A stretch of DNA of 64,000 nt, taken from assembly GCF_900141995.1 (NCBI RefSeq), contig NZ_FQZA01000015.1:1-64000 (forward strand), written 5' to 3'. This stretch comes from Palleronia salina. Its GTDB lineage: Bacteria; Pseudomonadota; Alphaproteobacteria; Rhodobacterales; Rhodobacteraceae. Of the stretch, positions 38,717-47,328 are shown one piece after another. Below the pieces are notes generated by a model. It was not told the DNA's origin. It saw only the letters and a program-made list of their open reading frames with translations, and did no database searches. Position 1 is the first letter of the stretch; the number at the start of each line of letters is the position of its first letter. Position numbers and translations under genes: made by a program.

Positions 38717-39619
38717 ATGGACGCACTGACAGGGCTGGAAGGGACCGACGCCGGGCACGGTCTTGCGCTGGTCCTCGCGCTGACGGCCGCATTGCTGCAC
38801 GCGATCTTCGGGGCGCTTCAGAAGGGGCGGCATGACCCGTGGCTGAGCCGCATGGTCATCGACGCGAGCTACGGCCTCATGGCGCTGCCCATCGCGCTGT
38901 TCCCGGTGCCGTGGCCCGAGCCGCATATGTGGCCGATCTTCGCCGGCGCCTTCGTCATCCACGCGACCTACAAGCTGCTGCAGGGGCTGTGCTATACCAA
39001 GGGGGCCTACACGGTGGTCTATCCGGTGGTGCGCGGCACCGGGCCGCTTTTCGCCGTGATCGGCGCCAGCATCGTCTTCGGCGAGCGGTTCACGGCCCTG
39101 CAATGGGCTGGTGTGGCGACCCTGCTGGCGGGGATCTATGGGCTGGCCGCCTACAACCTGCGGCACTGGACGGTGGACCGCGAGACGATGCCGCTGGCGC
39201 TGGGCCTGGCCGTGGTCACCGGGCTGTTCGTCGCGCTCTACACGACCTACGACGCCTACGGCATCCGCGCGACGGCGAACCCGTTCACCTTCCTCGCCTG
39301 GTTCTTCCTGATCGACGGGCTGGGCTTCGCGCCGCTGGTCGCGTGGTTCCACCGCCGCAAGGTGGCCGAGGTGACCGACTGGGCCAGCCTGGCCCGGCGC
39401 GGCGTGATCGGCGGGCTGGTGGCCTTCGGCAGCTTCGGGTCGATCATGCTGGCCACGAGGCTCGACAAGGTGGGCGAGGCGGCGGTGCTGCGCGAGACCT
39501 CGACCGTTTTTGCCGCATTGATCGGCTGGCTGATGCTGGGTGAAAAAACCGGGCCGCGGCGGCTGGCGCTCATGGCGCTGATCGCGATAGGTGCGGTCAT
39601 CGTGGAATTCAGCGGATAG
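38717..39619 (+). CDS. DMT superfamily permease
   Basis: The 300-residue protein has about ten hydrophobic segments in two repeats. HATYKLLQGLCYTKGAYT and VYPVVRGTGPLFAV match the pattern of the permease at 5804-6640 (GYK..., VYPIARGTAPL), so the two are distant paralogues. The ATG at 38717 follows GCGGAG. It ends 7 bases before yciB. The substrate is unknown. Confidence 0.87.
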   Translation: MDALTGLEGTDAGHGLALVLALTAALLHAIFGALQKGRHDPWLSRMVIDASYGLMALPIALFPVPWPEPHMWPIFAGAFVIHATYKLLQGLCYTKGAYTVVYPVVRGTGPLFAVIGASIVFGERFTALQWAGVATLLAGIYGLAAYNLRHWTVDRETMPLALGLAVVTGLFVALYTTYDAYGIRATANPFTFLAWFFLIDGLGFAPLVAWFHRRKVAEVTDWASLARRGVIGGLVAFGSFGSIMLATRLDKVGEAAVLRETSTVFAALIGWLMLGEKTGPRRLALMALIAIGAVIVEFSG

Positions 39620-39626
39620 GGAAACC

Positions 39627-40223
39627 ATGGCGGAAGATTCGAAAAAGGGCTTGGTGACGGCGCTGGAGCTGGGCCCCGTGGCCCTGTTCTTCGTGGGCTA
39701 CCTGCTGCTGCGCGACCGGACGTTCACTGTGCTGGGGCAGGAATACACCGGCTTCATCCTCATGACCGCGCTCTTCATCCCGATCCTGATCGTGTCCATG
39801 GCGCTGATCCGTCGGATCACCGGGCATCTGTCGAAAATGCAGGTGATGACGCTGGTTCTGGTGGTGGTCTTCGGCGGCCTGACCGTGTGGCTGAACGACG
39901 AGCGGTTCTTCAAGATGAAGCCCACGCTCATCTACCTGATCTTCGGGGTGATCCTGCTGGTGGGCCTGCTGCGCGGCCAGAGCTACCTGCGGATGCTGAT
40001 GGAGGGCATGGTCCCGCTGGACGACACCGGTTGGATGATCCTGACCCGCCGGTTCTGCGCCTTCTTCTTCGCGCTCGCCGTGGCGAACGAGCTGGTCTGG
40101 CGGCTCATGTCCACGGACGCCTGGGTGAACTTCAAGACCTTCGGGCTGACGGGCGCGATCTTCGTGTTCTTCATCTTCCAGGGGAAGCTGTTCCAGGAAC
40201 ACGGGACGGGCGAGGGCGACTAG
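39627..40223 (+). CDS. yciB: YciB/IspZ septation-type inner membrane protein
   Basis: The 198-residue protein has five to six membrane segments and the YciB/IspZ pattern: LELGPVALFFVGYLL, FKMKPTLIYLIFGVILL, and a LTRRFCAFFFALAVANELVWR segment. The family has been linked to septation and envelope integrity. GGATAGGGAAACC supports the start. Its stop TAG overlaps the GST stop on the other strand in CTAG. Confidence 0.9.
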   Translation: MAEDSKKGLVTALELGPVALFFVGYLLLRDRTFTVLGQEYTGFILMTALFIPILIVSMALIRRITGHLSKMQVMTLVLVVVFGGLTVWLNDERFFKMKPTLIYLIFGVILLVGLLRGQSYLRMLMEGMVPLDDTGWMILTRRFCAFFFALAVANELVWRLMSTDAWVNFKTFGLTGAIFVFFIFQGKLFQEHGTGEGD

Positions 40224-40909
40224 CCCTTGCGCTGAAACAGCCGGTCCTGCGCGTCCGCGTCCTTCTGGAACGCCTTCCGCTTGTCCAGATGCAGCCCCGT
40301 CCCGGTCTTGACCGCCGGGCGGGCGGCGACCGTTTCGAGCCAGCGGGCAAGGTGGGGCTTGTCGTCCAGCGTCTGCTCCTGTCCCTCCCACAGCGATGCC
40401 CAGGGATAGATCGCCATGTCGGCGATTGTGTAGTCGTCGCCGGCCACGTACTCCCGGTCCGCCAGCCGCCGGTCCAGCACGCCGTAAAGCCGCGCGACCT
40501 CGCCGCGATAGCGGTCCTTGGCGTAAGCGATATCCTCGGGCGCGTATTTCAGGAAATGGTGCGCCTGGCCCGCCATGGGACCCACGCCGCCCATCTGCCA
40601 CATGAGCCACTGGTCCACCTCGGTCCGCGCCCGCTCGGTCGCGCCGCCGAAGCTGCCCGTTTTGCGGGCGAGGTATTGCAGGATGGCGCCCGACTCGAAG
40701 ATCGAGATGGGCTGCCCGTCCGGGCCGTCGGGGTCGGTGATCGCGGGGATGCGTCCGTTGGGCGACACGGCCAGGTAGGCGTCGGTCCGCTGGTCGCCCG
40801 CGCCGATGTCGATAAGCTCGACCCGGTAGGGCAGGCCGAATTCCTCCAGCGCGATGGACGTTTTCCAGCCATTCGGCGTGGGCCAGTAATACAGCGTGAT
40901 CTCGGACAT
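40220..40909 (-). CDS. Glutathione S-transferase family (YfcG/YghU-like)
   Basis: The 229-residue protein has an N-terminal thioredoxin-like domain (TLYYWPTPNGWKTSIALEE, with N in place of the usual catalytic Ser/Tyr as in YfcG/Ure2p types), the conserved IPAI-D and FESGAILQYLA motifs, and a helical C-terminal domain with DYTIADMAIYPW. Such proteins act as disulfide-bond oxidoreductases on glutathione. GGGAAAG precedes the ATG at 40909. Confidence 0.92.
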   Translation of the reverse strand: MSEITLYYWPTPNGWKTSIALEEFGLPYRVELIDIGAGDQRTDAYLAVSPNGRIPAITDPDGPDGQPISIFESGAILQYLARKTGSFGGATERARTEVDQWLMWQMGGVGPMAGQAHHFLKYAPEDIAYAKDRYRGEVARLYGVLDRRLADREYVAGDDYTIADMAIYPWASLWEGQEQTLDDKPHLARWLETVAARPAVKTGTGLHLDKRKAFQKDADAQDRLFQRKG

Positions 40910-40965
40910 GGCGTGCTTTCCCCTCGGCCGTCTTGACCGTTCCCCGGCGCCGCAGTATCGGATGC

Positions 40966-41022
40966 AGCGTGGCGATTTGTACACCGGATTGCGGGCCACG
41001 TTAAACATGCCGCTAAAGAGGT
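40966..41022 (+). promoter_or_regulatory. SAM-II riboswitch
   Basis: The leader of metZ contains the class II S-adenosylmethionine riboswitch. P1 pairs CGTGG (40968-40972) with CCACG (40996-41000). The conserved words GCGATTTG, ATTGC, CCACGTTAAA and GCTAAAG follow in the known order, and the last pairs back to the loop as an H-type pseudoknot just upstream of the ribosome-binding site. Binding SAM should reduce translation of metZ. Confidence 0.93.
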
Positions 41023-41074
41023 CGGGATGTTTCCCCGCTTCGTGATCGGTGGGGCAAACGTCGAAAGGGACCCC

Positions 41075-42256
41075 ATGAGTGACAGTTGGAACCACCGGAC
41101 CCGCGCGGTCCATGCAGGCACGCGCCGCAGCCAGTACGGCGAGGTGAGCGAGGCGATCTTCCTGACCCAGGGCTTCGTCTATGACAGCGCCGAGGCCGCC
41201 GCCCAGCGGTTCGAGAGCCTGGGCGAGGACGAATTCATCTACGCCCGCTACGGCAACCCGACCGTGGCCATGTTCGAGGAACGCATCGCCTCCATCGAGG
41301 GCGCCGAGGATGCCTTCGCCACCGCCAGCGGCATGGCGGCGGTGAACGGCGCGATGATGTCGATGCTGAAGGCGGGCGACCACGTGGTGTCGTCGCGCGC
41401 GCTGTTCGGGTCGTGCCTCTACATCCTCGAAGAGATCCTGACCCGCTTCGGGGTCGAGGTCACCTTCGTCGACGGCACCGATCTGGACCAGTGGCGCGAC
41501 GCGATCCGGCCCGACACCAAGGCCGTGTTCCTGGAGACGATCAGCAACCCCACGCTCGAGGTGATCGACCTGCGGGCGGTGGCCCGGCTGGCCCACGCGG
41601 CCGGGGCGACGGTGGTGGTCGACAACGTCTTCGCCACGCCGATCTTCAGCCGGGCCTTCGAGATGGGGGCCGACGTGGTGATCTATTCGGCGACCAAGCA
41701 TATCGACGGCCAGGGCAGGGGCCTTGGTGGCGTCATCCTTGGCAGCCGCGAGTTCATCCGCAAGACGGTCGAGCCGTACCTGAAGCACACGGGTGGGGCG
41801 ATGTCGCCCTTCAACGCCTGGATGATGCTCAAGGGCCTCGAGACGCTGGAGCTGCGCGTGCGCGAACAGGAACGCACGGCGCGGCATCTGGCCGCAGCGC
41901 TGCAGGGCCACAAGGGCCTGTCGCGGGTGATCTACCCGGGGCTTCCGGACCATGCCCAGGCGCAGGTCGTGGCCGAGCAGATGGGCGGCGCGGGCACGGT
42001 CATCGCGCTGGACGTGACGGGGGGACGCGACGCCGCCTTCCGGGTGCTGAACGCGCTGAAACTGGTCACGATCTCCAATAATCTCGGGGATGCGAAGTCC
42101 ATCGTGACCCATCCGGCCACCACCACGCACCAGCGGCTGAGCGAGGCGCAGCGCGCGCATCTGGGCATCACCGACGGGCTGCTGCGGCTGTCCGTGGGGC
42201 TGGAGGATGCGGGCGATCTGATGGCCGACCTGACCGCCGCGCTGGACGTCATTTGA
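41075..42256 (+). CDS. metZ: O-succinylhomoserine sulfhydrylase
   Basis: MetZ makes homocysteine from O-succinyl- (or O-acetyl-) homoserine and sulfide. The 393-residue PLP enzyme of the Cys/Met metabolism family begins with TRAVHAGTRRSQYGE, has YARYGNPT, the SGMAAV segment, the PLP-lysine motif YSATKHIDGQGR, and a C-terminal ISNNLGDAKSIVTHPATTTH. The ATG at 41075 follows AAAGGGA. The SAM-II riboswitch controls it, which agrees with the methionine-pathway role. Confidence 0.95.
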   Translation: MSDSWNHRTRAVHAGTRRSQYGEVSEAIFLTQGFVYDSAEAAAQRFESLGEDEFIYARYGNPTVAMFEERIASIEGAEDAFATASGMAAVNGAMMSMLKAGDHVVSSRALFGSCLYILEEILTRFGVEVTFVDGTDLDQWRDAIRPDTKAVFLETISNPTLEVIDLRAVARLAHAAGATVVVDNVFATPIFSRAFEMGADVVIYSATKHIDGQGRGLGGVILGSREFIRKTVEPYLKHTGGAMSPFNAWMMLKGLETLELRVREQERTARHLAAALQGHKGLSRVIYPGLPDHAQAQVVAEQMGGAGTVIALDVTGGRDAAFRVLNALKLVTISNNLGDAKSIVTHPATTTHQRLSEAQRAHLGITDGLLRLSVGLEDAGDLMADLTAALDVI

Positions 42257-42338
42257 CATCCTGATGGCGCGGCGCGTCTGGATTTCGGGACGCCCGCGCC
42301 TACATGCCCGTTGCTCGGAACGGGGCGAGGACAAGGGC

Positions 42339-43439
42339 ATGAACATACATCTTCACGACCACGACGGGGACATGTCACGGCAGGAGGCGCAGCGCCTGAT
42401 GGCACGGCTGCGCGCCTGGGCCCGATCAGCGGACCCGGATGATCTTGCAACGCTCGACCCGGCGATTCGATCCCTCGCCGGTGGCCTGGGCGACGATTAC
42501 CCGGCGCTGGACGATGTCTACGACGATACCTTCCGCGCCGATGCCGCGTATCGCGCGACGATGCCCGACCTGCAGAACGGCCCCGCCTCGCTGATCGAGG
42601 GCGCACCGCGCCAGATCCAGCACGTCGGCATAAGCAATTTCCGTCTGCCCATTCGGTTTCGCACCCGCGACAACGGCGACCTGACGCTCGAAACCTCGGT
42701 GACGGGCACCGTGAGCCTGGAGGCCGAGAAGAAGGGCATCAACATGTCGCGCATCATGCGCACCTTCTATCGCCGCGCCGAGGAAACCTTCAGCTTCGCG
42801 GTGATCGAGGCGGCGCTGGACGACTACAAGGCTGACCTCGAGAGCTTCGATGCGCGCATCCAGATGCGGTTTTCCTTCCCGATGAAGGTGGAAAGCCTGC
42901 GCTCGGGGCTGACGGGATACCAGTATTACGACTTCGCGCTCGAACTGGTCGAGAAGGCCGGGGTGCGCCGCAAGATCGTCCATCTCGATTACGTCTACTC
43001 GTCGACCTGCCCCTGTTCGCTGGAACTGAGCGAGCACGCCCGGCGCGAGCGGGGCCAGCTGGCCACCCCGCATTCCCAGCGTTCCGTCGCGCGAGTGTCG
43101 GTGGTGCTGGACGAGGGCGACGATACCCTGTGGTTCGAGGACCTGATCGACCTGTGCCGCGCCGCCGTGCCGACCGAGACGCAGGTGATGGTCAAGCGCG
43201 AGGACGAACAGGCCTTCGCCGAGCTGAACGCCGCCAACCCGATCTTCGTCGAGGACGCCGCGCGGCTTTTCGCGTTGCAATTGCAGGACGAGCCACGCGT
43301 CGGTGATTTCCGCGTTGTCGCCTCGCACCAGGAAAGCCTGCACAGTCACGATGCCGTCAGCGTCCTGACCGAGGGCCCGACCTTCGACCACGACAGCCTT
43401 GACCCGCGGCTGTTCGCGACGCTGTTCCACGTGGGGTGA
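42339..43439 (+). CDS. folE2: GTP cyclohydrolase FolE2
   Basis: FolE2 (type IB) converts GTP to dihydroneopterin triphosphate at the start of folate synthesis. The 366-residue protein has the family landmarks HVGISNFRLPIRF, the active-site cysteine in SSTCPCSLELSEHARR, TPHSQRS, and SHQESLHSHDA near the C-terminus. The ATG at 42339 is preceded by GAGG and AAGGG. FolE2 is less dependent on zinc than FolE1; no zinc-regulator site is obvious upstream. It overlaps the following acetyltransferase gene by GTGA. Confidence 0.95.
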   Translation: MNIHLHDHDGDMSRQEAQRLMARLRAWARSADPDDLATLDPAIRSLAGGLGDDYPALDDVYDDTFRADAAYRATMPDLQNGPASLIEGAPRQIQHVGISNFRLPIRFRTRDNGDLTLETSVTGTVSLEAEKKGINMSRIMRTFYRRAEETFSFAVIEAALDDYKADLESFDARIQMRFSFPMKVESLRSGLTGYQYYDFALELVEKAGVRRKIVHLDYVYSSTCPCSLELSEHARRERGQLATPHSQRSVARVSVVLDEGDDTLWFEDLIDLCRAAVPTETQVMVKREDEQAFAELNAANPIFVEDAARLFALQLQDEPRVGDFRVVASHQESLHSHDAVSVLTEGPTFDHDSLDPRLFATLFHVG

Positions 43440-44068
43440 GCCAGGGCAACGCGCGCTGGGCCGGCGCCGACGACCGCACGGCGCTGGACCTGACGTTGCC
43501 CGATGGCGGACGGGCGCGGTTCCGGCCGCTGGTCCCCGACGATGCGCAAAGCCTCGAGCGCGGGTTCGAGCTGCTGTCGCAGCAGTCGCGCTACATGCGG
43601 TTCCTGCGCGACAAGCCCGAATTGAGCGGCCCCGAGATCACCGCCTTCACCACGCCCGACGGGACCGAGCACGAGGCGATCGGCGTGGCGCTGCTGGATG
43701 CCGATGGCGGCGAAACGCCGGCCGGGGTCGCGCGCTACTATCGCACACGGGACGCGAAGGCGGCCGAATTCGCCCTGACCGTGATCGACCACGCCCAGTC
43801 GCGACGGCTGGGCGCGCTGCTTCTGGGCTTCATCGCGGGTGTCGCGCGGGATAGGGGGATCGCTCGGTTCCTCGCGTTGGTGCATCGCGACAACCACGTG
43901 ATGCGCCATATCCTGTCGGATCTCGGCGCTGTCACGGGCTCGCGGCTGGGCGATGACGTGGAGATCGTCCTGCCATTGCAGCAGGACGCGGCCGATTACC
44001 CGGCCACGCCCTCGGGCGATGCGATGCGGATGGCACAGAATGCGCGGCAGCGGCGCGATGTGCCCTGA
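43436..44068 (+). CDS. GNAT family acetyltransferase
   Basis: This 210-residue protein has a single GNAT domain: RARFRPLVPDDAQSLERGF at the start, AEFALTVIDHAQSRRLGALL over the acetyl-CoA site (Q-x-x-R-x-x-G/A form), and RFLALVHRDNHVMRHILSDLG. It resembles the Gcn5-like domain of Pat-type protein acetyltransferases but lacks the large ligase-like part. It begins with GTG and is coupled to folE2. The acceptor is unknown. Confidence 0.85.
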   Translation: MSQGNARWAGADDRTALDLTLPDGGRARFRPLVPDDAQSLERGFELLSQQSRYMRFLRDKPELSGPEITAFTTPDGTEHEAIGVALLDADGGETPAGVARYYRTRDAKAAEFALTVIDHAQSRRLGALLLGFIAGVARDRGIARFLALVHRDNHVMRHILSDLGAVTGSRLGDDVEIVLPLQQDAADYPATPSGDAMRMAQNARQRRDVP

Positions 44069-44125
44069 CAGCCGCGCGCCGGGCGTGTTAAGCAGCACTT
44101 CGGCGAACGGGCGAAAGGCGCATCC

Positions 44126-44701
44126 ATGAGCGACCGGATTTGGCGATGCCGCTGCGGCGCGGTCGAGGCGACGGTCGCCCAGGTGCCGCAAAGCGGTGTG
44201 CCCGCCGTTTGCTATTGCACCGATTGCCGCGCCTTCGCCCGCCTGCATAGCGCTGCGGATACCCTTGATACGGCGGGTGGCGTCGCCCTCTATTCCACCA
44301 CGTCCGACCGGCTGCGCATCCTGCAAGGGGCCGAGCACCTCGGGTGCCAGCGTCTGACCCGTCGCGGGCCGTTGCGCTGGTTCACGACCTGCTGCGACAC
44401 GCCGCTGGGCAACACCGCACCGTTCCGCGGCGTGCCGTTCTTCAGCCTGATGACCGCGGGTCTTGAGGACGCGCCCAAACCGCGCGTCCGGCTGCATCGC
44501 GGATCGGCGACCGGCCGGGTGCCGCGCCCCCATGGCAGCCTTTACGCGCTGGCACTGGGCGTCGCGCGCCGCGTTCTCGCCTCCCGCCTGTCGGGCCGTT
44601 GGCGTGACACGCCGTTCTTCGACGCGGACGGCCGCCCGGTGTCCAAGCCGGGCCGTCCGGACGGGGATGACCTGCGTCTCGCCTACGGGGCCCGGACATG
44701 A
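44126..44701 (+). CDS. DUF6151/GFA-like Cys-rich protein
   Basis: The 191-residue protein starts with CRCGAVEATV and continues VCYCTDCRAFARL, the zinc-type CxCG..CxxC pattern of the GFA/CENP-V fold, then has CQRL and TTCCDTPLGNTAP. DUF6151 is the nearest family I recognise. A catalytic role with a glutathione-like substrate is possible but unsupported. AAAGG precedes the ATG. It overlaps trkH by ATGA. Confidence 0.75.
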   Translation: MSDRIWRCRCGAVEATVAQVPQSGVPAVCYCTDCRAFARLHSAADTLDTAGGVALYSTTSDRLRILQGAEHLGCQRLTRRGPLRWFTTCCDTPLGNTAPFRGVPFFSLMTAGLEDAPKPRVRLHRGSATGRVPRPHGSLYALALGVARRVLASRLSGRWRDTPFFDADGRPVSKPGRPDGDDLRLAYGART

Positions 44702-46179
44702 GCGGCACCGCGGCGACCCCCTCTGCCCACACCTTCGACCTGCGGCCCGTCGGCTACCTGATCGGGCTTCTCGTCACCTGCCTTGGCGCGACCATGCTGG
44801 TGCCCTTCGCCGTCGACCTGGTGGTGGGCAACGGGCAGTGGCCGGTCTTCCTGCAATCCGCCGTGCTGACCATGCTGGTGGGCGGGCTTGCCGCGCTGGC
44901 CTGCGCGTCGGGCAACACGGGTCGGCTGGGCCTGCAACAGACCTTCCTGCTGACCACGGGCGTCTGGGTGGCGCTGCCCATCTTCGGTGCGATTCCGTTC
45001 GTGCTGGGGCCGCCCGATGCCACGGTGACCGACGCGTTCTTCGAGGCGATGTCGGGCATGACCACGACGGGCAGCACCGTTTTCTCGGGGCTCGACAGCC
45101 TGCCGGCGGGCGTCCTGCTGTGGCGGTCGATGATGCAGTGGTTCGGCGGCATCGGCATCGTCGTCGTGGCCATGGTGTTCCTGCCCGAGCTGCGCATCGG
45201 CGGCATGCAGATCTTCCGGACCGAGGCCTTCGACACGCTGGGCAAGATCCTGCCCCGCGCGGCCGAGATCGCCAGCCAGATCAGCTGGATCTACGTCATC
45301 ATCACCTTCGCCTGCTTCCTGACATATATCGCCGTCGGGATGAGCGGCTTCGACGCGATCAACCACGCGCTGACCACCGTTTCGACGGGGGGCTTCTCGA
45401 CCACCGATGCCTCGTTCGGGGCGTTCCAGGGGGCGCCTGAATACGTTGCGTCGGTGTTCATGTTGCTGGCGAGCCTGCCGTTCGTTCGCTACGTCCAGCT
45501 GATCGCGGGGCAGGCGCGCCCGATTTTCCGCGACAGCCAGATCCACGCCTATCTGGCCATCATCGCGAGCTTCACGATTGTCCTGGCCGTGTTCCAGATG
45601 TGGGTGGACGAGTTCGCGGTCGAGCCGTCCCTGCGCGAGGCCGTGTTCAACGTCACCTCGATCATCTCGGGCACGGGATACGCGTCGGTCAACTACCAGC
45701 TCTGGGGCGGCTTCGCGATGGTCGCCTTCTTCGTGCTGGGGCTGATCGGCGGTTGCGCCGGGTCGACCAGCTGTTCGGTGAAGGTCTTTCGCTACCAGAT
45801 CCTGCTGTCGGCGATCGCGGTCCAGATCCGCCGCATCCACGCGCCCCACGGTGTCTTCGCCCCCCGGTTCGAGGACCGGCGCGTGACGCCCGAGGTGCTG
45901 AGCTCGGTCATGGCCTTCTTCGTGCTGTTCATCGTGTCCATGGGCGTGCTGGCCGTCGCGCTGGGCCTGACGGGGCTGGACATGGTCACGTCGCTGTCGG
46001 GCGCGGCCACGGCCATCGGCAACGTGGGGCCGGGTCTTGGCCCGATCATCGGCCCCTCGGGGTATTTCGGCCCGCTGAACGACACCGCGAAATGGCTGCT
46101 GATCGCCGGGATGCTCGTGGGCCGGCTGGAGCTGATGGCGGTCTACGTGCTGTTCACCAGCGCGTTCTGGAAGATCTGA
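44698..46179 (+). CDS. trkH: TrkH-type potassium uptake channel subunit
   Basis: The 493-residue protein is the membrane pore of the Trk potassium uptake system. It has four M1-P-M2 repeats, with selectivity-filter segments at TTTGSTVFSG, STGGFST, SGTGYAS and IGNVGPGLG. Characteristic KCGSTSCS-like GGCAGSTSCSVKVFRY links repeats three and four. The regulatory TrkA subunit gene is not adjacent, as is usual in this group. It starts in the 3' end of the DUF6151 gene. Confidence 0.94.
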   Translation: MSGTAATPSAHTFDLRPVGYLIGLLVTCLGATMLVPFAVDLVVGNGQWPVFLQSAVLTMLVGGLAALACASGNTGRLGLQQTFLLTTGVWVALPIFGAIPFVLGPPDATVTDAFFEAMSGMTTTGSTVFSGLDSLPAGVLLWRSMMQWFGGIGIVVVAMVFLPELRIGGMQIFRTEAFDTLGKILPRAAEIASQISWIYVIITFACFLTYIAVGMSGFDAINHALTTVSTGGFSTTDASFGAFQGAPEYVASVFMLLASLPFVRYVQLIAGQARPIFRDSQIHAYLAIIASFTIVLAVFQMWVDEFAVEPSLREAVFNVTSIISGTGYASVNYQLWGGFAMVAFFVLGLIGGCAGSTSCSVKVFRYQILLSAIAVQIRRIHAPHGVFAPRFEDRRVTPEVLSSVMAFFVLFIVSMGVLAVALGLTGLDMVTSLSGAATAIGNVGPGLGPIIGPSGYFGPLNDTAKWLLIAGMLVGRLELMAVYVLFTSAFWKI

Positions 46180-46186
46180 GGCGCGC

Positions 46187-47179
46187 CTACCCGTATCTGT
46201 CGAACCAGCTCGGGACCGTGTCGCCGGGTGCGGAGCGCGCATGATAGACCGCCCGCGCGATGGCGCGTGACAGGCACAGCGCGGCGGCGTGCCCCAGCGT
46301 CAGGAGGCCCGCGGCGTCCGGCGCGTCGCGCAGCCCGGTCGCGGCAGCGAAGACCAGGTCCCCGTCGAAGGGCGTGTGCGACGGCAGGATCGCGCGGGCC
46401 ATGCCGTCATGGGCGACCATGGCCAGCCGCGTGGCCTGCGCCTTGTCGAGCCGCGCATCGGTGGCCACCACGGCGATGGTCGTGTTGGCCCCCTTCACCA
46501 GCGAGGGCAGGTCCATCCCGCCGGGTGCCGGGGGTAGGCCACGTGCGCCGAACTCGTCTCCCTGCTCGAAAGCGGCGGCCCAGAACTGGCCGGTGTCGGG
46601 GTGCACAACGCTGCCCACCGGGTTCGCCGCGACCAGCGCGCCCACGGTGGTGCCGTCCGGCAAGACCGCCGAGGCCGAGCCGATCCCGCCCTTGATCTTG
46701 CCCGCCACGGCCCCCGTTCCTGCGCCGACGCTGCCAAGTTCCACGTCGGGGCCCGCGCTTTCCACCGCGCGGCGGCCGAGGTCGGGATAGGGGCTCTCGG
46801 TCCAGCCGTGATCGCCGCCAGCGGCCAGGTCGAACAGGATCGCCGCCGGCACGATGGGCACGCGCACGTCGCCCACGGCGAAGCCGCGCCCGCGTTCACG
46901 CAGCGCGGCCATCACGCCGTCCGCCGCCGACAGACCGAAGGCCGAGCCGCCCGACAGGACCAGCGCGTCGACGGCCTGGACCGTGTTCTCGGGCGCCAGG
47001 AGGTCGCAGTCCCGCGTGCCCGGGGCGCCGCCCATCACGTGGACCCCCGCGACCATGGGCGCGTCGCCCAGCACCACGCTCACGCCGGATTTCAGCGTCT
47101 CGTCCCGGGCCTGCCCGACACTCAGGCCAGCCACGTCGGTGATCGCGTTGCGCGGTCCGGGGGCGAAAGGATGCTCCAT
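46187..47179 (-). CDS. P1-family peptidase / NylC-like N-terminal nucleophile hydrolase
   Basis: The 330-residue protein begins GPRNAITDVAGLSVGQA and has LSGGSAFGLSAADGVM, GKIKGGIGSAS, and GANTTIAVVATDARL. The N232-T233 pair in the last motif matches the self-cleavage site of NylC-type enzymes, in which Thr becomes the nucleophile. The family hydrolyses aminopeptide or amide bonds of varied substrates. I take the ATG at 47179 because homology starts there; a longer frame reaches 47323. It is divergent from the creatinase gene. Confidence 0.85.
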   Translation of the reverse strand: MEHPFAPGPRNAITDVAGLSVGQARDETLKSGVSVVLGDAPMVAGVHVMGGAPGTRDCDLLAPENTVQAVDALVLSGGSAFGLSAADGVMAALRERGRGFAVGDVRVPIVPAAILFDLAAGGDHGWTESPYPDLGRRAVESAGPDVELGSVGAGTGAVAGKIKGGIGSASAVLPDGTTVGALVAANPVGSVVHPDTGQFWAAAFEQGDEFGARGLPPAPGGMDLPSLVKGANTTIAVVATDARLDKAQATRLAMVAHDGMARAILPSHTPFDGDLVFAAATGLRDAPDAAGLLTLGHAAALCLSRAIARAVYHARSAPGDTVPSWFDRYG

Positions 47180-47328
47180 GGGGCCGATGGTGGCGCCGCG
47201 CGGCAGGGCTTGCAAGGCCGGCGTCGCGCGGGCAGTAATCGGGTCACGAGCGCGGGCGATGGCGTCGCCCGCCGATGGCTCCGATCCGTCCTGAACGCCG
47301 GGACGCATTTGGTCAGGAGGCATGCGAC

